Of a stretch of DNA of 64,000 nucleotides, positions 18,080 to 27,247 are shown piece by piece (position 1 is the stretch's first letter; each line of letters begins with the position of its first letter). Origin of the DNA: Halothiobacillus sp. (GTDB lineage: Bacteria > Pseudomonadota > Gammaproteobacteria > Halothiobacillales > Halothiobacillaceae); assembly GCA_016278265.1 (NCBI GenBank), contig JADQCE010000001.1:372001-436000 (forward strand). The letters run 5' to 3'. The position numbers and the translations under genes were made by a program. The notes below the pieces were generated by a model that was not told the DNA's origin, searched no databases, and saw nothing but the letters and a program-made list of their open reading frames with translations.

Positions 18080-18180
18080 CGAACGGAGCCACGGTATGCT
18101 CGGCCGGCAGTGGCGTAGGAGAGGTCCATGGTGCGCCTGCTGGAAGGCGATGGGCGCATGGGCTTCGTGCCAAACTTTAT

Positions 18181-18206
18181 GGATTCCCGCTTGCGCGGGA
18201 ATGACG
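18181..18206 (-). repeat. REP-like hairpin 2
   Basis: Inverted copy reading GGATTCCCGC then GCGGGAATGACG, loop GCAA on the minus strand. Partner of hairpin 1 in the intergenic region after the ABC permease gene. Confidence 0.85.
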
Positions 18207-18282
18207 GGTGCCGAGTGCGCATCGACGGGAAATAGGCGGCTTTCCAGCCCATTTGCATAGCACCGGGTGCGGAGCAGCCGGC

Positions 18283-18642
18283 TCAACCCTTACCCAAATG
18301 CCCCTTGATAATGTCGACCAATACCCGCGCATGATTATGCTCACGGTCCTTGGCGGCATAGAGCAGGGTGACGGGGCGCTCGGCGGCAATTTCGGCCAGT
18401 CTTTCGACATCCTCGTTGCCTTCCAGCTCTTGGCGATAGCGCTCGGCGAACGCGTCGAACCGGTCCGGGTCATGCCCGAACCAGCGCCGCAGCGAGCCTG
18501 ACGGGGCGACCGTCTTGAGCCACTCATCGTGGCCAAGATCCGTCTTCTTCACGCCGCGCGGCCAGAGCCGATCGACCAGCACCCGATAGCCGTCGTCGCG
18601 CTTAGGCGGATCAAAGACCCGTTTTGTTTGCAGGCGGCTCAT
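18283..18642 (-). CDS. DUF488 family protein (YeaO-like)
   Basis: This 119-residue cytoplasmic protein is a DUF488 member, recognised by GYRVLVDRLWPRGVKK, the WLKTVAPSGSLRRWFGHDP segment and VTLLYAAKDREHNHA. The family is widespread in bacteria and lacks an assigned biochemical function. It lies just upstream of an inverted REP pair and just downstream, on the same strand, of a tiny membrane protein gene, with which it may be co-transcribed (7-bp gap). Confidence 0.88.
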   Translation of the reverse strand: MSRLQTKRVFDPPKRDDGYRVLVDRLWPRGVKKTDLGHDEWLKTVAPSGSLRRWFGHDPDRFDAFAERYRQELEGNEDVERLAEIAAERPVTLLYAAKDREHNHARVLVDIIKGHLGKG

Positions 18643-18649
18643 CGCTTGA

Positions 18650-18829
18650 TCACTTGGGGCCGAACAACCACCACAGGATCAGGCCGAGGATCGGCAGGAA
18701 CAGGATGATCACGATCCACAGCGCCTTCATGCCGGCCGAGGCCGAGCTTTGCGCCACCTTGATGATCGCGTAGATATCCAGGAACAGGATGATCAGGCCA
18801 ACTAGGCCACCGTAGGGAAAATCGAGCAT
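18650..18829 (-). CDS. Small membrane protein with PLDc_N-like domain, 59 residues
   Basis: A 59-residue protein is encoded from an ATG at 18829 preceded by AAGGAGAT, an excellent ribosome-binding site. It consists of two hydrophobic helices, GLVGLIILFLDIYAIIKV and ALWIVIILFLPILGLILW, ending WWLFGPK. The two-helix pattern with the final WWxFGP is that of the phospholipase D N-terminal (PLDc_N) family of small membrane proteins, whose role is unknown. It sits between msrA and the DUF488 gene on the same strand. Confidence 0.85.
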   Translation of the reverse strand: MLDFPYGGLVGLIILFLDIYAIIKVAQSSASAGMKALWIVIILFLPILGLILWWLFGPK

Positions 18830-18862
18830 CGCTATCTCCTTGTGCGTTGTCTTTTGGGGTGA

Positions 18863-19333
18863 TCAGAGCACGCCGGCGCGGCGCTTCTCCAAGTAACGTT
18901 GATGGTAGTCCTCGGCGGGCCAGAAGGCCGAAGCCGGCACGATCTCGGTGACGATCGGGCGGCCCAGCGTGGCCTGGTGTTCGTCGCGCACTCGTTCGGC
19001 GATTTCGCGCTGGTTGTCGCCATGCGTGAAGATCGCCGAGCGATACTGGGTGCCCACATCCGGGCCCTGTCGATCGGGGGTGGTGGGGTCGTGCATCGAG
19101 AAGAACGCCCGGGTCAACGTTTCGAAGCCGATCCGGTCGGGGTCGAAGCGCACCTCGACCGCCTCGGCATGCCCGGTGGTGCCGGTGCAGACCTGGCGGT
19201 AGCCCGGATGGTCGACCTGCCCGCCGGTATACCCCGAGATCACGTCGATCACGCCGGGTAACTGGCGGAATCGGTCCTCCACCCCCCAGAAGCAGCCCGC
19301 GGCAAAGGTGGCGATTTCGGTTTCGTGAATCAC
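18863..19333 (-). CDS. msrA: Peptide-methionine (S)-S-oxide reductase
   Basis: This 156-residue enzyme reduces S-form methionine sulfoxide in proteins. The catalytic motif GCFWG is near the N-terminus, followed by GVIDVISGYTGG, TGHAEAVEV and the C-terminal EDYHQRYLEK. No resolving cysteines remain near the C-terminus, which is unusual but found in short MsrA forms. The chosen start is GTG at 19333, preceded by GGAGG; a longer frame from 19435 would run into the divergent gene. It is divergent from the endonuclease III-like gene. Confidence 0.9.
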   Translation of the reverse strand: MIHETEIATFAAGCFWGVEDRFRQLPGVIDVISGYTGGQVDHPGYRQVCTGTTGHAEAVEVRFDPDRIGFETLTRAFFSMHDPTTPDRQGPDVGTQYRSAIFTHGDNQREIAERVRDEHQATLGRPIVTEIVPASAFWPAEDYHQRYLEKRRAGVL

Positions 19334-19412
19334 GGTCGTGCCTCCGGTTTGTTTACCATCCGGTGACAATAGCGCATCCGTCGTCGATTCGAGCCAACCG
19401 TGGAGATACCCC

Positions 19413-20177
19413 GTGACCAACGCCGACAACGGCACCGCTCATCCCCCGTCCTTCGCCTCTCTGTCCGAGTGTCTCGACTGGGTCGAGCCCCGGTTGATCG
19501 AGGCCCATGAGCACCACCTCGAGCAAGGCGAGCCGGCCGAGATGCCGTGGTGGCCGGCCGGCTACGCGCACGATGCCGAAGGGCGTGCCTTCGAAATCGC
19601 CGTCGGCGCCGTGCTGACCCAGAACACCAACTGGAACAACGTCGAGAAGGCACTGGCGAATCTGCACGCGGCCGAAGCGCTGGATGCCGCTCGCATCCTG
19701 GATCTCGACGACGAATCCCTGGCCGAACTGATCCGCCCGTCGGGCTTTTTCCGCATCAAGACCCGTCGCCTGCGGGCCATGACCACGGCCTGGCATGAGG
19801 CAGGCGGGCTTCATGGCTTGCAGAAACACCCGACGCCCGGATTGCGTGACTGGCTACTCGGCATCCATGGGGTGGGCTTTGAGACCGCCGACGACATCCT
19901 GCTCTACGCCCTCGAGCGCCCCGTCTGGGTGATCGACACCTATACCCGCCGCCTGTTCCATCGCCTCGGCTTCCCCGATACCGCAGCGCGCAAATACGAT
20001 CACTTCGCCAACGACCTGCTGACCGACACCCGTGAGCCCACGGCCACACGACTCGCCTGCTGGCACGGGCTGATCGTCGAGCACGCCAAGGCGCATTGCC
20101 GGGTCAAACCGGCCTGTGGTGAATGCCCGTTGCTTGAGCGATGTGCTCATGGGAATGGTCTGGAAGAGGGCGGGTGA
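19413..20177 (+). CDS. Endonuclease III-like HhH-GPD DNA glycosylase
   Basis: This 254-residue base-excision repair glycosylase has the helix-hairpin-helix LLGIHGVGFETADDILLYAL, the catalytic Asp in VWVIDTYTRRLF and a C-terminal four-cysteine cluster loop, C-x5-C-x2-C-x5-C. In Nth the hairpin carries a catalytic lysine (GVGRKTA); here it reads GVGFETA, so lyase activity is probably absent and a monofunctional glycosylase of the MagIII type is more likely. The N-terminal region is longer than in Nth. GTG at 19413 with GGAG upstream is chosen; an upstream start at 19338 would abut msrA. The substrate base is unknown. Confidence 0.82.
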   Translation: MTNADNGTAHPPSFASLSECLDWVEPRLIEAHEHHLEQGEPAEMPWWPAGYAHDAEGRAFEIAVGAVLTQNTNWNNVEKALANLHAAEALDAARILDLDDESLAELIRPSGFFRIKTRRLRAMTTAWHEAGGLHGLQKHPTPGLRDWLLGIHGVGFETADDILLYALERPVWVIDTYTRRLFHRLGFPDTAARKYDHFANDLLTDTREPTATRLACWHGLIVEHAKAHCRVKPACGECPLLERCAHGNGLEEGG

Positions 20178-20268
20178 CTGTCTGCGGCTCGCCCCAGCGG
20201 AGCCGCCTGGGTGCCGTTGCGAGTGGCAGGTGGTGCGCGCGGTGTTTGGTGCCGTCCTTGACGCTCCT

Positions 20269-20294
20269 GGATTCCCGCTTCCGCGGGAATGACG
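20269..20294 (-). repeat. REP-like hairpin 3
   Basis: GGATTCCCGC/GCGGGAATGACG with a GGAA loop on the minus strand, in the 408-bp region between the glycosylase gene and glgP, which holds no gene. Confidence 0.8.
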
Positions 20295-20442
20295 ATCTGG
20301 GGGCCTCGTTAAGCGAGAGGCGGCAGAGATCAGGCGCCCCTTCAATCAGCGTGCACCGTTGTTCCGGCTGAGATCCCCGCTTCAACGGCTCTTGCCCTGC
20401 CGAGGAATAGGAACCTTCACCAGCTTCTCGATAGCCACCACG

Positions 20443-20468
20443 CATCATCCCCGCGCAAGCCGGAATCG
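20443..20468 (+). repeat. REP-like hairpin 4, degenerate
   Basis: ATCATCCCCGC-GCAA-GCCGGAATC shows the same layout with stem mismatches and a shifted left flank; an eroded copy next to an intact one. Confidence 0.55.
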
Positions 20469-20488
20469 AGTGAACGAGGCCACCACCC

Positions 20489-20516
20489 CGTCATTCCCGC
20501 GAAAGCGGGAATCCAG
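20489..20516 (+). repeat. REP-like hairpin 5
   Basis: CGTCATTCCCGC/GCGGGAATCCAG with a GAAA loop, intact, about 70 bp from the end of glgP. Confidence 0.85.
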
Positions 20517-20585
20517 AGAACGAAGCGACCAGAACTCAGACGCCAGCCCAACACCAATCGCGAGAACGCGGTAAAGCCAACCCCA

Positions 20586-23141
20586 CTACAACCAAACCAT
20601 CCGCCCCAACTCGTAAGGGTGCAGCAATGTCTCGTGTGTCGGCACGACCCGCAGCCGATAATCGACTTCCCCAGCCAGATCCGCGGGCAACGCAATTCGA
20701 TGCCGCCCTCGCGCCTGCTCGTCCACCGACTCGACCAGCTCGCCCACGACCACTCGCCGAGAGGCACCATCATCCAGCACCGCTTCACAACGAAGCGAGT
20801 GGGGCGGCAGGCCCGGGCTGGTGATGTCGATTTCGATGCTTGAGGGTTCCCCTTGGCGCATGATCGACTCGGGCGTACTGACCACCTCTGCCTCGACCTG
20901 CGCCCAGTTGGCGTCAAGCGTCTGCTCGAACTCGGCCCGCTCAACAGCGGCGCGGTAATTGTCCCGCGCCAACAGTCGACCGGCATCGATCGCCCGGCGG
21001 TAATGACGCTCGGCATAGTCCCGCACCATCCGCGAGGCGTTGAACCGCGGCAGGATGGTGGCGATGGCGTGGCGCTGCCAGGCGATCCACTCGACCGGCA
21101 GGCCCTTGGTATCGCTAGTGGCAGGCGCCTGGCGGCGATCGAACAGCGGAATCACCTCGGTCTCCAGCAGCGTCAGCAGGTCGTCGGCCTCGCGATCGTC
21201 GCGCTCGGCGCTCTCCGGGGTAGGTAAGAGCGACCAACCGTTGGCGACGCCCTTCTGATGATCGTGCCCTTCCGCCCACCAGCCATCGGCCACCGAGAGG
21301 TTGAGCACGCCATTGACACCCGCCTTCTGCCCGGAGGTGCCCGAGGCCTCCATGGGGTATTCCGGCGTATTCAGCCAGACGTCGCAGCCAGCCACCAGCC
21401 GCCGTGCCAGGCCCATGTCGTAGCCCTCGATCAGCAGGACATGCCCGGCGAAGCGTGGCTCGCCGCTCAACTCGTGAATGGTCTGCAACAGCGCCTGCCC
21501 CGGCTGGTCGGCGGGGTGGGCCTTGCCGGCGAAGACGAATACCAGCGGCCGCGGGCTGGTCTCGATCAAGCGGGCGAGCCGTTCACGGTCGTGAAAAAGC
21601 AGGGCGGCGCGCTTGTAGGTGGCGAACCGCCGCGCAAAGCCCACCAGCAGGAACTCGTCGACCGGCTGATCCAGTACCCGGCAGCGCTGCTTGAGGCGCA
21701 CGTGCCCTTGGCCGAATCGCTCCGTTTGTCGCTCGAGTCGCGCCTTGAGGTCGTTGACCAGATGCGTCTTGGCCGACAGGTGCATCGACCAGAGGCGACT
21801 GGGCTCGGTGTTTCTGACCAACTCACCGATGCCCGCCTCGTGCAGGTGATCGCGCCAATCGCGGCGGTTGGCGTCGAACAGCCGGGTCAGATCCCGGTTG
21901 AGAAAAGTTTCCACATGCACGCCGTTGGTGACGTGGGTCAGCGGGTTTTCCTCGGCCGGCACCTCCGGCCAGAAGGCCTGGCTCATCTGCGCAGCGACCC
22001 CGCCATGTACCCGGGAGACGCCGTTGTGCTGCCGCGAGCCGCGCAGGGCCAGGGCGGTCATATTGAATTGCTTGCCGTCGTGAGCCGGGTCGGCACCCAG
22101 CGCCAGCAGTCGGGAGGCATCGATGCCCAGAGTTGGCAGATGCGGCTGCCAGTGCGCCTCGACCAAATCGCGGGCAAAGGTATCGTGCCCGGCCGGCACC
22201 GGCGTGTGGGTGGTGAACAGGGTCGCGGCGGCGACGGCATTCAAGGCCGGGTCGAATGGCAGGCCGTCGGCGGTGAGCTCCCTCACCCGTTCGAGAATCG
22301 AGAAGGCCGCGTGGCCCTCGTTGATATGCCAGGCCGATGGTTCGATTCCCAGGGCCCGCAAGGCCCGCACGCCGCCCACGCCGAGCAGCACTTCCTGCTC
22401 CAGTCGCCGGCGTCGGTCGCCGCCGTAGAGCCGGTGCGTGATCTCGCGATCGGCGGCGGTGTTTTCGTCCACATCGGTATCGAGCAGATAAACGGATACC
22501 CGCCCAACCCGCGCCTCCCAGACTTGCGCCGTCACCACGCGTCCCGGGAATTCCAGGCTTATGTGGACCGGTTGCTCATCCCGCGTAGCTGGCTGGATGG
22601 GCAGGTGCGAGAAATCCAGATCCTCGAAGTGCGCATGCTGGCGCCCGTCGGCGTCGATGCATTGCTGGAAATAGCCTTGCCGGTAAAGCAGCCCCACGCC
22701 CACCAGTGATAGACCGAGGTCCGATGCCGCCTTGCAATGATCCCCTGCCAGAATCCCCAGCCCGCCGGAATAGATGGGCAGCGACTCGTGGAAGCCGAAC
22801 TCCGCGCAAAAATAGGCCACCGTCTCCTGCGGATCGATTACCGGCTCGAGCACGTCCATGCGTTCATCGGAGCAATGCACCTCGAACTCGCGCCAGACCG
22901 CCGCCAGTTCCGCCAGAAACGCCGAATCGCCCGCCGCCTCGTCCAGCCGCGCCTGTGGCGCCAGTTGCAGGAAACGCACCGGGTTGCCCTCCACCTGCGC
23001 CCAGGTGTCCGCATCGACGCGCTCAAACAGATCCCGCACCGCCCGCGACCGGCTGTAATACAGATTGCCGGCCAGCTCGTTCAATCGGGCAAGTGCCGTT
23101 GGCAGGGAAGGGCGGAGTTCCAAGTGGTGCATGGTGGGCAT
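20586..23141 (-). CDS. glgP: Alpha-glucan (glycogen/maltodextrin) phosphorylase
   Basis: This 851-residue enzyme phosphorolyses alpha-1,4-glucans to glucose 1-phosphate. It belongs to the compact bacterial and archaeal alpha-glucan phosphorylase branch rather than the E. coli GlgP type. The N-terminal domain has LAGNLYYSRSRAVRDLF and YFCAEFGFHESLPIYSGGLG; AWHINEGHAAF and FTTHTPVPAGHD follow; the pyridoxal-phosphate lysine is K606 in EASGTSGQKAGVNGVLNLS. A C-terminal beta-rich region of about 130 residues completes it. It is a single gene, flanked on both sides by REP-like hairpins. An in-frame ATG nine bases downstream of the chosen start is possible. Confidence 0.92.
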   Translation of the reverse strand: MPTMHHLELRPSLPTALARLNELAGNLYYSRSRAVRDLFERVDADTWAQVEGNPVRFLQLAPQARLDEAAGDSAFLAELAAVWREFEVHCSDERMDVLEPVIDPQETVAYFCAEFGFHESLPIYSGGLGILAGDHCKAASDLGLSLVGVGLLYRQGYFQQCIDADGRQHAHFEDLDFSHLPIQPATRDEQPVHISLEFPGRVVTAQVWEARVGRVSVYLLDTDVDENTAADREITHRLYGGDRRRRLEQEVLLGVGGVRALRALGIEPSAWHINEGHAAFSILERVRELTADGLPFDPALNAVAAATLFTTHTPVPAGHDTFARDLVEAHWQPHLPTLGIDASRLLALGADPAHDGKQFNMTALALRGSRQHNGVSRVHGGVAAQMSQAFWPEVPAEENPLTHVTNGVHVETFLNRDLTRLFDANRRDWRDHLHEAGIGELVRNTEPSRLWSMHLSAKTHLVNDLKARLERQTERFGQGHVRLKQRCRVLDQPVDEFLLVGFARRFATYKRAALLFHDRERLARLIETSPRPLVFVFAGKAHPADQPGQALLQTIHELSGEPRFAGHVLLIEGYDMGLARRLVAGCDVWLNTPEYPMEASGTSGQKAGVNGVLNLSVADGWWAEGHDHQKGVANGWSLLPTPESAERDDREADDLLTLLETEVIPLFDRRQAPATSDTKGLPVEWIAWQRHAIATILPRFNASRMVRDYAERHYRRAIDAGRLLARDNYRAAVERAEFEQTLDANWAQVEAEVVSTPESIMRQGEPSSIEIDITSPGLPPHSLRCEAVLDDGASRRVVVGELVESVDEQARGRHRIALPADLAGEVDYRLRVVPTHETLLHPYELGRMVWL

Positions 23142-23282
23142 GTCAGGGGCTCAAGGGAATGAGCTAACGAGTGTAAGGCTGAATCATGTCGGTGGTGTAA
23201 CAGGAAGGTTGCCGACCGAGGCGGCAGTGGCATTGCTGTGCCCCTGGAGGCGTCACCAGCCGGGCTGGGCTCGCCCCCCATC

Positions 23283-23308
23283 CGTCATTCCCGCGGACGC
23301 GGGAATCT
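23283..23308 (+). repeat. REP-like hairpin 6
   Basis: CGTCATTCCCGC/GCGGGAATC with loop GGAC, upstream of glgP. Confidence 0.85.
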
Positions 23309-23409
23309 CGAGAACGCAGCCACCAGGAGCCTCGGTTGGCAGCAGCGTAGAAGACATCTCATGACACAGGCCGGGAGAGTCTGCCCAGCGGCTCCGTCGA
23401 ACCAGCTAT

Positions 23410-23435
23410 GGATTCTCGCATCCGCGGGAATGACG
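23410..23435 (-). repeat. REP-like hairpin 7
   Basis: GGATTCTCGC/GCGGGAATGACG with one stem mismatch; inverted relative to hairpins 6 and 8. Confidence 0.8.
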
Positions 23436-23537
23436 ATGAGGTGCGTAAAGACGTCGTGGTGCCTATGTAGGCCGGTGCCATCGCTCGTATTACCCGCTGC
23501 CAGGGGCTGCTCTCTTGAGGCCCGCGAGCCCCCACAC

Positions 23538-23565
23538 CGTCGTTCCCGCGAAAGCGGGAACCCAG
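23538..23565 (+). repeat. REP-like hairpin 8
   Basis: CGTCGTTCCCGC/GCGGGAACCCAG with a GAAA loop. The T-to-G change in the left flank arm (GTTCCC) is matched by A-to-C on the right (GGGAAC), so pairing is kept. Confidence 0.82.
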
Positions 23566-23713
23566 CCATCGAACACACCAATACCCACCGGCAACCCCAA
23601 CACCAACAGAGCCCAACGCACCCCCTGGCATCACCACCCACCCCGTCATACACTCGGCAACAACGCCGCAGCACGCCTCCCGGCCACCAACCAAAAATTT
23701 TTCGCCCAAGGCC

Positions 23714-23740
23714 TAAAGGTCTGATCAGACACGCCGATAA
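23714..23740 (+). promoter_or_regulatory. Sigma28 (FliA) promoter of fliC
   Basis: TAAAGGTC, an 11-bp spacer and GCCGATAA match the sigma28 consensus TAAAGTTT-N11-GCCGATAA, with a perfect -10. It lies about 65 bp upstream of the fliC start and should drive the late flagellar genes. Confidence 0.9.
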
Positions 23741-23804
23741 GGGAACCGTAACCAAGAGAAAACGCCCCAAGATCGGGGCCCGTCTGTAAAGAGGAGACGA
23801 CATC

Positions 23805-25253
23805 ATGGTAATGGGCGTAAACACGAACATCATGGCGCTGAACGCGCAAAACCAGCTTCAATCGAGCCAGAGCGAGATGGGCAAGGCGATGGAGCGTCTG
23901 TCTTCCGGCCTGCGCATCAACAGCGCGGCGGACGACGCGGCCGGCCTGGCCATCTCCGAGCGATTGACCTCGCAGATCAACGGCCTGAACCAGGCGACGC
24001 GTAATGCCAACGACGGCATTTCCATCGCCCAGACCGCCGAAGGCGCCATGCAGGAATCCACCAACATCCTGCAGCGCATGCGTGAGCTGTCCATCCAGTC
24101 CGCCAACGGTTCCAACGCGTCTTCCGACCGCGCTGCCCTGCAAAAGGAAGTCTCGGCCCTGCAGGACGAACTGACCCGTATCGCCGACACCACCGCCTTC
24201 GGTACCCAGAAGCTGCTCGACGGCACCTTCGGCTCCCAGGCGCTGCAGGTCGGTGCCGAGGCCAACCAGACCATCGATATCTCGCTGCGCAATGTCTCGG
24301 CCGGTTCGATCGGCGGGCAACGCATTGATGGCGCGGGGTCTGCAGCCGGGACGACCGCCGCTGCGGCCGCCAACGACATCACTGCAGACACCCTCACCAT
24401 CACCAACTCGACGTCCTTGCAGGTCGCAAACGTCGATGTGGCTGCTGCTGACGAAGCGGACGACATCGCTGCCGCTATCAATGCCGTGTCCAGCGACACC
24501 GGGGTGAACGCGACTGCCTACACCGAGGTAGAGATCGCTTCAGACTACGCTGCTGGGATTACCGCAGGCACAATAGCGACCGACCAGGGCTCGACCGATC
24601 TGACGGGTGTTACCAGTGCCCAAGAGTTGGTGGATACCATCAACGCCGACAGCTCGAACACTGGGCTGAGTGCCTCGATCGACGCCGAGTCGGGCAATGT
24701 GCGGGTCGCCTCCAGCGACGGCCAGGATATCGACACCACGACCGTGACCAACGGTGCGGCCACCTTCACGGTTGACTCGGTTGTGGACGGCACTGCTGCC
24801 GGCTCTGCTGTAGACGCCACTGCCCAGGCCACAGCCACCATGGGCACGGTACAGCTCGATTCGATCGACTCCTTCACGGTTGCGGATGGTGGTGCCGGCG
24901 CCGCTGCGGAGATCTTCTCTGGAACGGCTTCTACCCTGAACGCGGTGGATCAGGTCGATATCGGCACGGCAGCTGGTGCGCAGAGCGCCATCTCGGTCAT
25001 TGACGGGGCCTTGGCCTCGATCAACTCCTCGCGGGCCGATCTGGGTGCGATCCAGAACCGGCTGGACTCCACGATCTCCAACCTGAACAATATCTCGGAG
25101 AACGCCACTGCGGCCCGCTCCCAGATCCAGGATGCGGATTTCGCCCAGGAGACCTCCAACCTGAGCCGCTCGCAGATCCTGCAGCAGGCCGGCACCGCGA
25201 TGCTCTCGCAGGCCAACGCGGCCCAGCAGAACGTACTGAGCCTGCTCGGCTAA
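23805..25253 (+). CDS. fliC: Flagellin
   Basis: This 482-residue protein polymerises into the flagellar filament after export by the flagellar type III system. Conserved D0/D1 ends are clear: [33 protein letters not shown] and [16 protein letters not shown] at the start, [20 protein letters not shown] and QQNVLSLLG at the end. The middle, about residues 175-385, is a low-complexity Ala, Thr, Asp and Ser-rich surface domain with beta-strand-like repeats. GAGGAGA is correctly spaced for the ATG at 23805. It is the only flagellin gene here and the first gene of the run fliC-flaG-fliD-fliS-fliT. Confidence 0.96.
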   Translation: MVMGVNTNIMALNAQNQLQSSQSEMGKAMERLSSGLRINSAADDAAGLAISERLTSQINGLNQATRNANDGISIAQTAEGAMQESTNILQRMRELSIQSANGSNASSDRAALQKEVSALQDELTRIADTTAFGTQKLLDGTFGSQALQVGAEANQTIDISLRNVSAGSIGGQRIDGAGSAAGTTAAAAANDITADTLTITNSTSLQVANVDVAAADEADDIAAAINAVSSDTGVNATAYTEVEIASDYAAGITAGTIATDQGSTDLTGVTSAQELVDTINADSSNTGLSASIDAESGNVRVASSDGQDIDTTTVTNGAATFTVDSVVDGTAAGSAVDATAQATATMGTVQLDSIDSFTVADGGAGAAAEIFSGTASTLNAVDQVDIGTAAGAQSAISVIDGALASINSSRADLGAIQNRLDSTISNLNNISENATAARSQIQDADFAQETSNLSRSQILQQAGTAMLSQANAAQQNVLSLLG

Positions 25254-25266
25254 TCCGGGCTAACGA

Positions 25267-25293
25267 GATGACGTCCAGCGGACGGGCGTCATC
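25267..25293 (+). terminator. Hairpin between fliC and flaG
   Basis: GATGACG and CGTCATC form a stem extended by CC/GG, 14 bp after the fliC stop. There is no T run, so it is more likely an mRNA-stabilising or partial terminator structure that lets fliC be made in excess over downstream genes. Confidence 0.5.
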
Positions 25294-25318
25294 ACTTTGC
25301 ATATAAGGGGGTGGCATT

Positions 25319-25741
25319 ATGAGCGACATCAGCGCCTCGAATGCCTTTGGCAAGATGCCAAGCCTTTATGCGGCAACCGCTCGCACGGCCCAGGGTTCCA
25401 CCCCGGGTGGCGAGCGGTCTGTCGAATCCGGTCGACAGGTCAATGTCGAGGCCGCGAACTCCCAGGGGGGCAAGAATGCCTCCGGGGCCGCGGCCGAGAC
25501 GGCGTCGTCGGGTCTGGACCGGAAAGCACTCGAGCAGAAGGTCGAGGAGCTTTCCGACATGGTCCAGGGCCGCCAGCGTGACCTGTCGTTTTCGGTCGAC
25601 GATGACACCGGGCGCACCGTCGTCAAGGTGATCAACGCGCAGACCGAGGAAGTGGTTCGGCAAATCCCGATGGAGGAAGTCCTCGAGATTGCCCGACGGA
25701 TTGAAAGTGGGGAGGGCGGCATGCTCAAGCTGGAGGCTTGA
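25319..25741 (+). CDS. flaG: Flagellar protein FlaG
   Basis: This 140-residue protein belongs to the FlaG family, small accessory proteins that influence filament length. The first 60 residues are low-complexity. The FlaG core is C-terminal: LSFSVDDDTGRTVVKVINAQ, then EEVVRQIPMEEVLEIARRI, followed by a short tail. A strong GGGGGTGG ribosome-binding site precedes the ATG. It sits between fliC and fliD, its usual place in gammaproteobacteria with polar flagella. Confidence 0.92.
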   Translation: MSDISASNAFGKMPSLYAATARTAQGSTPGGERSVESGRQVNVEAANSQGGKNASGAAAETASSGLDRKALEQKVEELSDMVQGRQRDLSFSVDDDTGRTVVKVINAQTEEVVRQIPMEEVLEIARRIESGEGGMLKLEA

Positions 25742-25806
25742 GCAACGCCCCGCCGGGCTCAGGCCCATCCAAAGCAAACGGTTAACTTCTTCAGGAGTTT
25801 TTGACA

Positions 25807-27213
25807 ATGGCGATTACAAGCACAGGCATCGGCTCCGGCATTGATGTGGGCGGCATCGTCAGTCAGCTGGTTGCCGCGGAGGGTCGACCCGCCCAAAATC
25901 GCCTGGACCGGCGGGAAGCCGAGGCCCAGGCCACTATTTCTGCATTGGGTTCGCTCAAGAGCGTGCTCAACGAGTTCAAGGCGTCGCTGGCAGGGTTAAC
26001 GGACCTGGATGCGTTCCAGGCCCGCAAGGCCACCAGCGGCGACACGTCGATCTTCACGGCCACGGCCGACCAGACGGCCAGCGCCGGCAGCTACCAGATC
26101 GAGGTCGAGCGCCTCGCCCAGGGGCAGAAGCTGCGTAGCGGCGACTTCGCTACTGCCGACACCGCCGTGGGTACCGGCACCCTGACCATCGGCACCGGTG
26201 GCAACAGCTTCGATATCGCCGTCGATGCCGGCAACAACACGCTCGCCGGCATCCGCGATGCCATCAACGCCTCGCCGGACAATACCGGCGTGACCGCCAC
26301 CACGGTGAACGTGGATGACGGCGCCGGTGGCACGGTCAGTCGCTTGATCTTGACCGCCGACGAGACGGGGAAGGCTAACGAAATCACCGTGTCGACGGCG
26401 GACGATGACGGCAACAATATCGACGCCGCGGGCCTGTCCCAGTTGGCCTCCGGCAACCTTACCCAGTTGCAGGCGGCGGAAGATTCTTTGATCCGTATCG
26501 ACGGTCAGGCCGTGACCCGCTCGAGCAACACCATCGACGATGCCATCGACGGGGTGACATTGAGCCTAAAGAATGCCGAGGTGGGGGCGACAAATACCCT
26601 GGACGTGGCGCTCAACACGGGGGCGGTGAAGGCCAAGGTCAATGCGTTCGTCAAGTCGTACAACGAACTGATCAACACCACCAACCAGTTGCAGGGCTAT
26701 GACTCGGAGACGGGTCGGGCCGGCCCGCTGCAGGGGGATTCCACCCTGCGCACGGTGATGAACCAGTTGCGCCGCGAGATCGGCGGTTCGGTGGAAGGCG
26801 TCGCGGGGGCTTTCCAGTCGCTGGGGGCCATCGGGATCGAGACCCAGCGCGACGGCACGCTGGCCGTGGATGATGGCAAGCTCAATGACGCCATGGACGC
26901 GGACTTTGCCTCCATCGGCGAGATGTTCGCCTCGGGGAACGGCGTGGCCAACAAGCTGGATGATTTGCTTAAAGGCTACGTGGGATTCAACGGCATCCTG
27001 TCGAGCCGCACCGACAGCCTGAACAACCGGATCGACGGCATCAACGACGATCGCGAAAGCCTCAGTCGGCGTCTGCAAAGCTTGGAGTCACGCCTGCTGG
27101 ACCAGTTCAATGCCATGGATCAGCTGGTGGGCCAACTCAACTCGACTGGGAATTATCTTTCCCAGCAACTGAACAACCTGCCTTTCAATAACCTGGCAGG
27201 CGGCAACAAATAA
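25807..27213 (+). CDS. fliD: Flagellar filament-capping protein FliD
   Basis: This 468-residue protein forms the cap that guides flagellin folding at the filament tip. The N-terminus ITSTGIGSGIDVGGIVSQLVAAE is typical; the middle has Ala, Asp and Thr-rich hook-IN-like motifs (LAGIRDAINASPDNTGVTA); the C-terminal coiled region contains VKSYNELINTTNQL, LRREIGGSV and the final RRLQSLESRLLDQFNAMDQL. AGGAG lies nine bases before the ATG at 25807. It probably shares the sigma28 transcript with fliC. Confidence 0.94.
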   Translation: MAITSTGIGSGIDVGGIVSQLVAAEGRPAQNRLDRREAEAQATISALGSLKSVLNEFKASLAGLTDLDAFQARKATSGDTSIFTATADQTASAGSYQIEVERLAQGQKLRSGDFATADTAVGTGTLTIGTGGNSFDIAVDAGNNTLAGIRDAINASPDNTGVTATTVNVDDGAGGTVSRLILTADETGKANEITVSTADDDGNNIDAAGLSQLASGNLTQLQAAEDSLIRIDGQAVTRSSNTIDDAIDGVTLSLKNAEVGATNTLDVALNTGAVKAKVNAFVKSYNELINTTNQLQGYDSETGRAGPLQGDSTLRTVMNQLRREIGGSVEGVAGAFQSLGAIGIETQRDGTLAVDDGKLNDAMDADFASIGEMFASGNGVANKLDDLLKGYVGFNGILSSRTDSLNNRIDGINDDRESLSRRLQSLESRLLDQFNAMDQLVGQLNSTGNYLSQQLNNLPFNNLAGGNK

Positions 27214-27247
27214 AAAGCCGGCCTGACCTGAAAAGAGGGGATAAGCC

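Larger units (their letters stand above)
23142..23804. other. Gene-free region between glgP and fliC
   Basis: These 663 bp hold three REP-like hairpins and, near the right end, the fliC promoter and ribosome-binding site. I see no protein or RNA gene; the open frames across it are interrupted by or built from the repeats. Confidence 0.75.

Noticed and set aside
21258-22709. Plus-strand open frame of 483 codons
   Set aside because: Antisense of the alpha-glucan phosphorylase gene.
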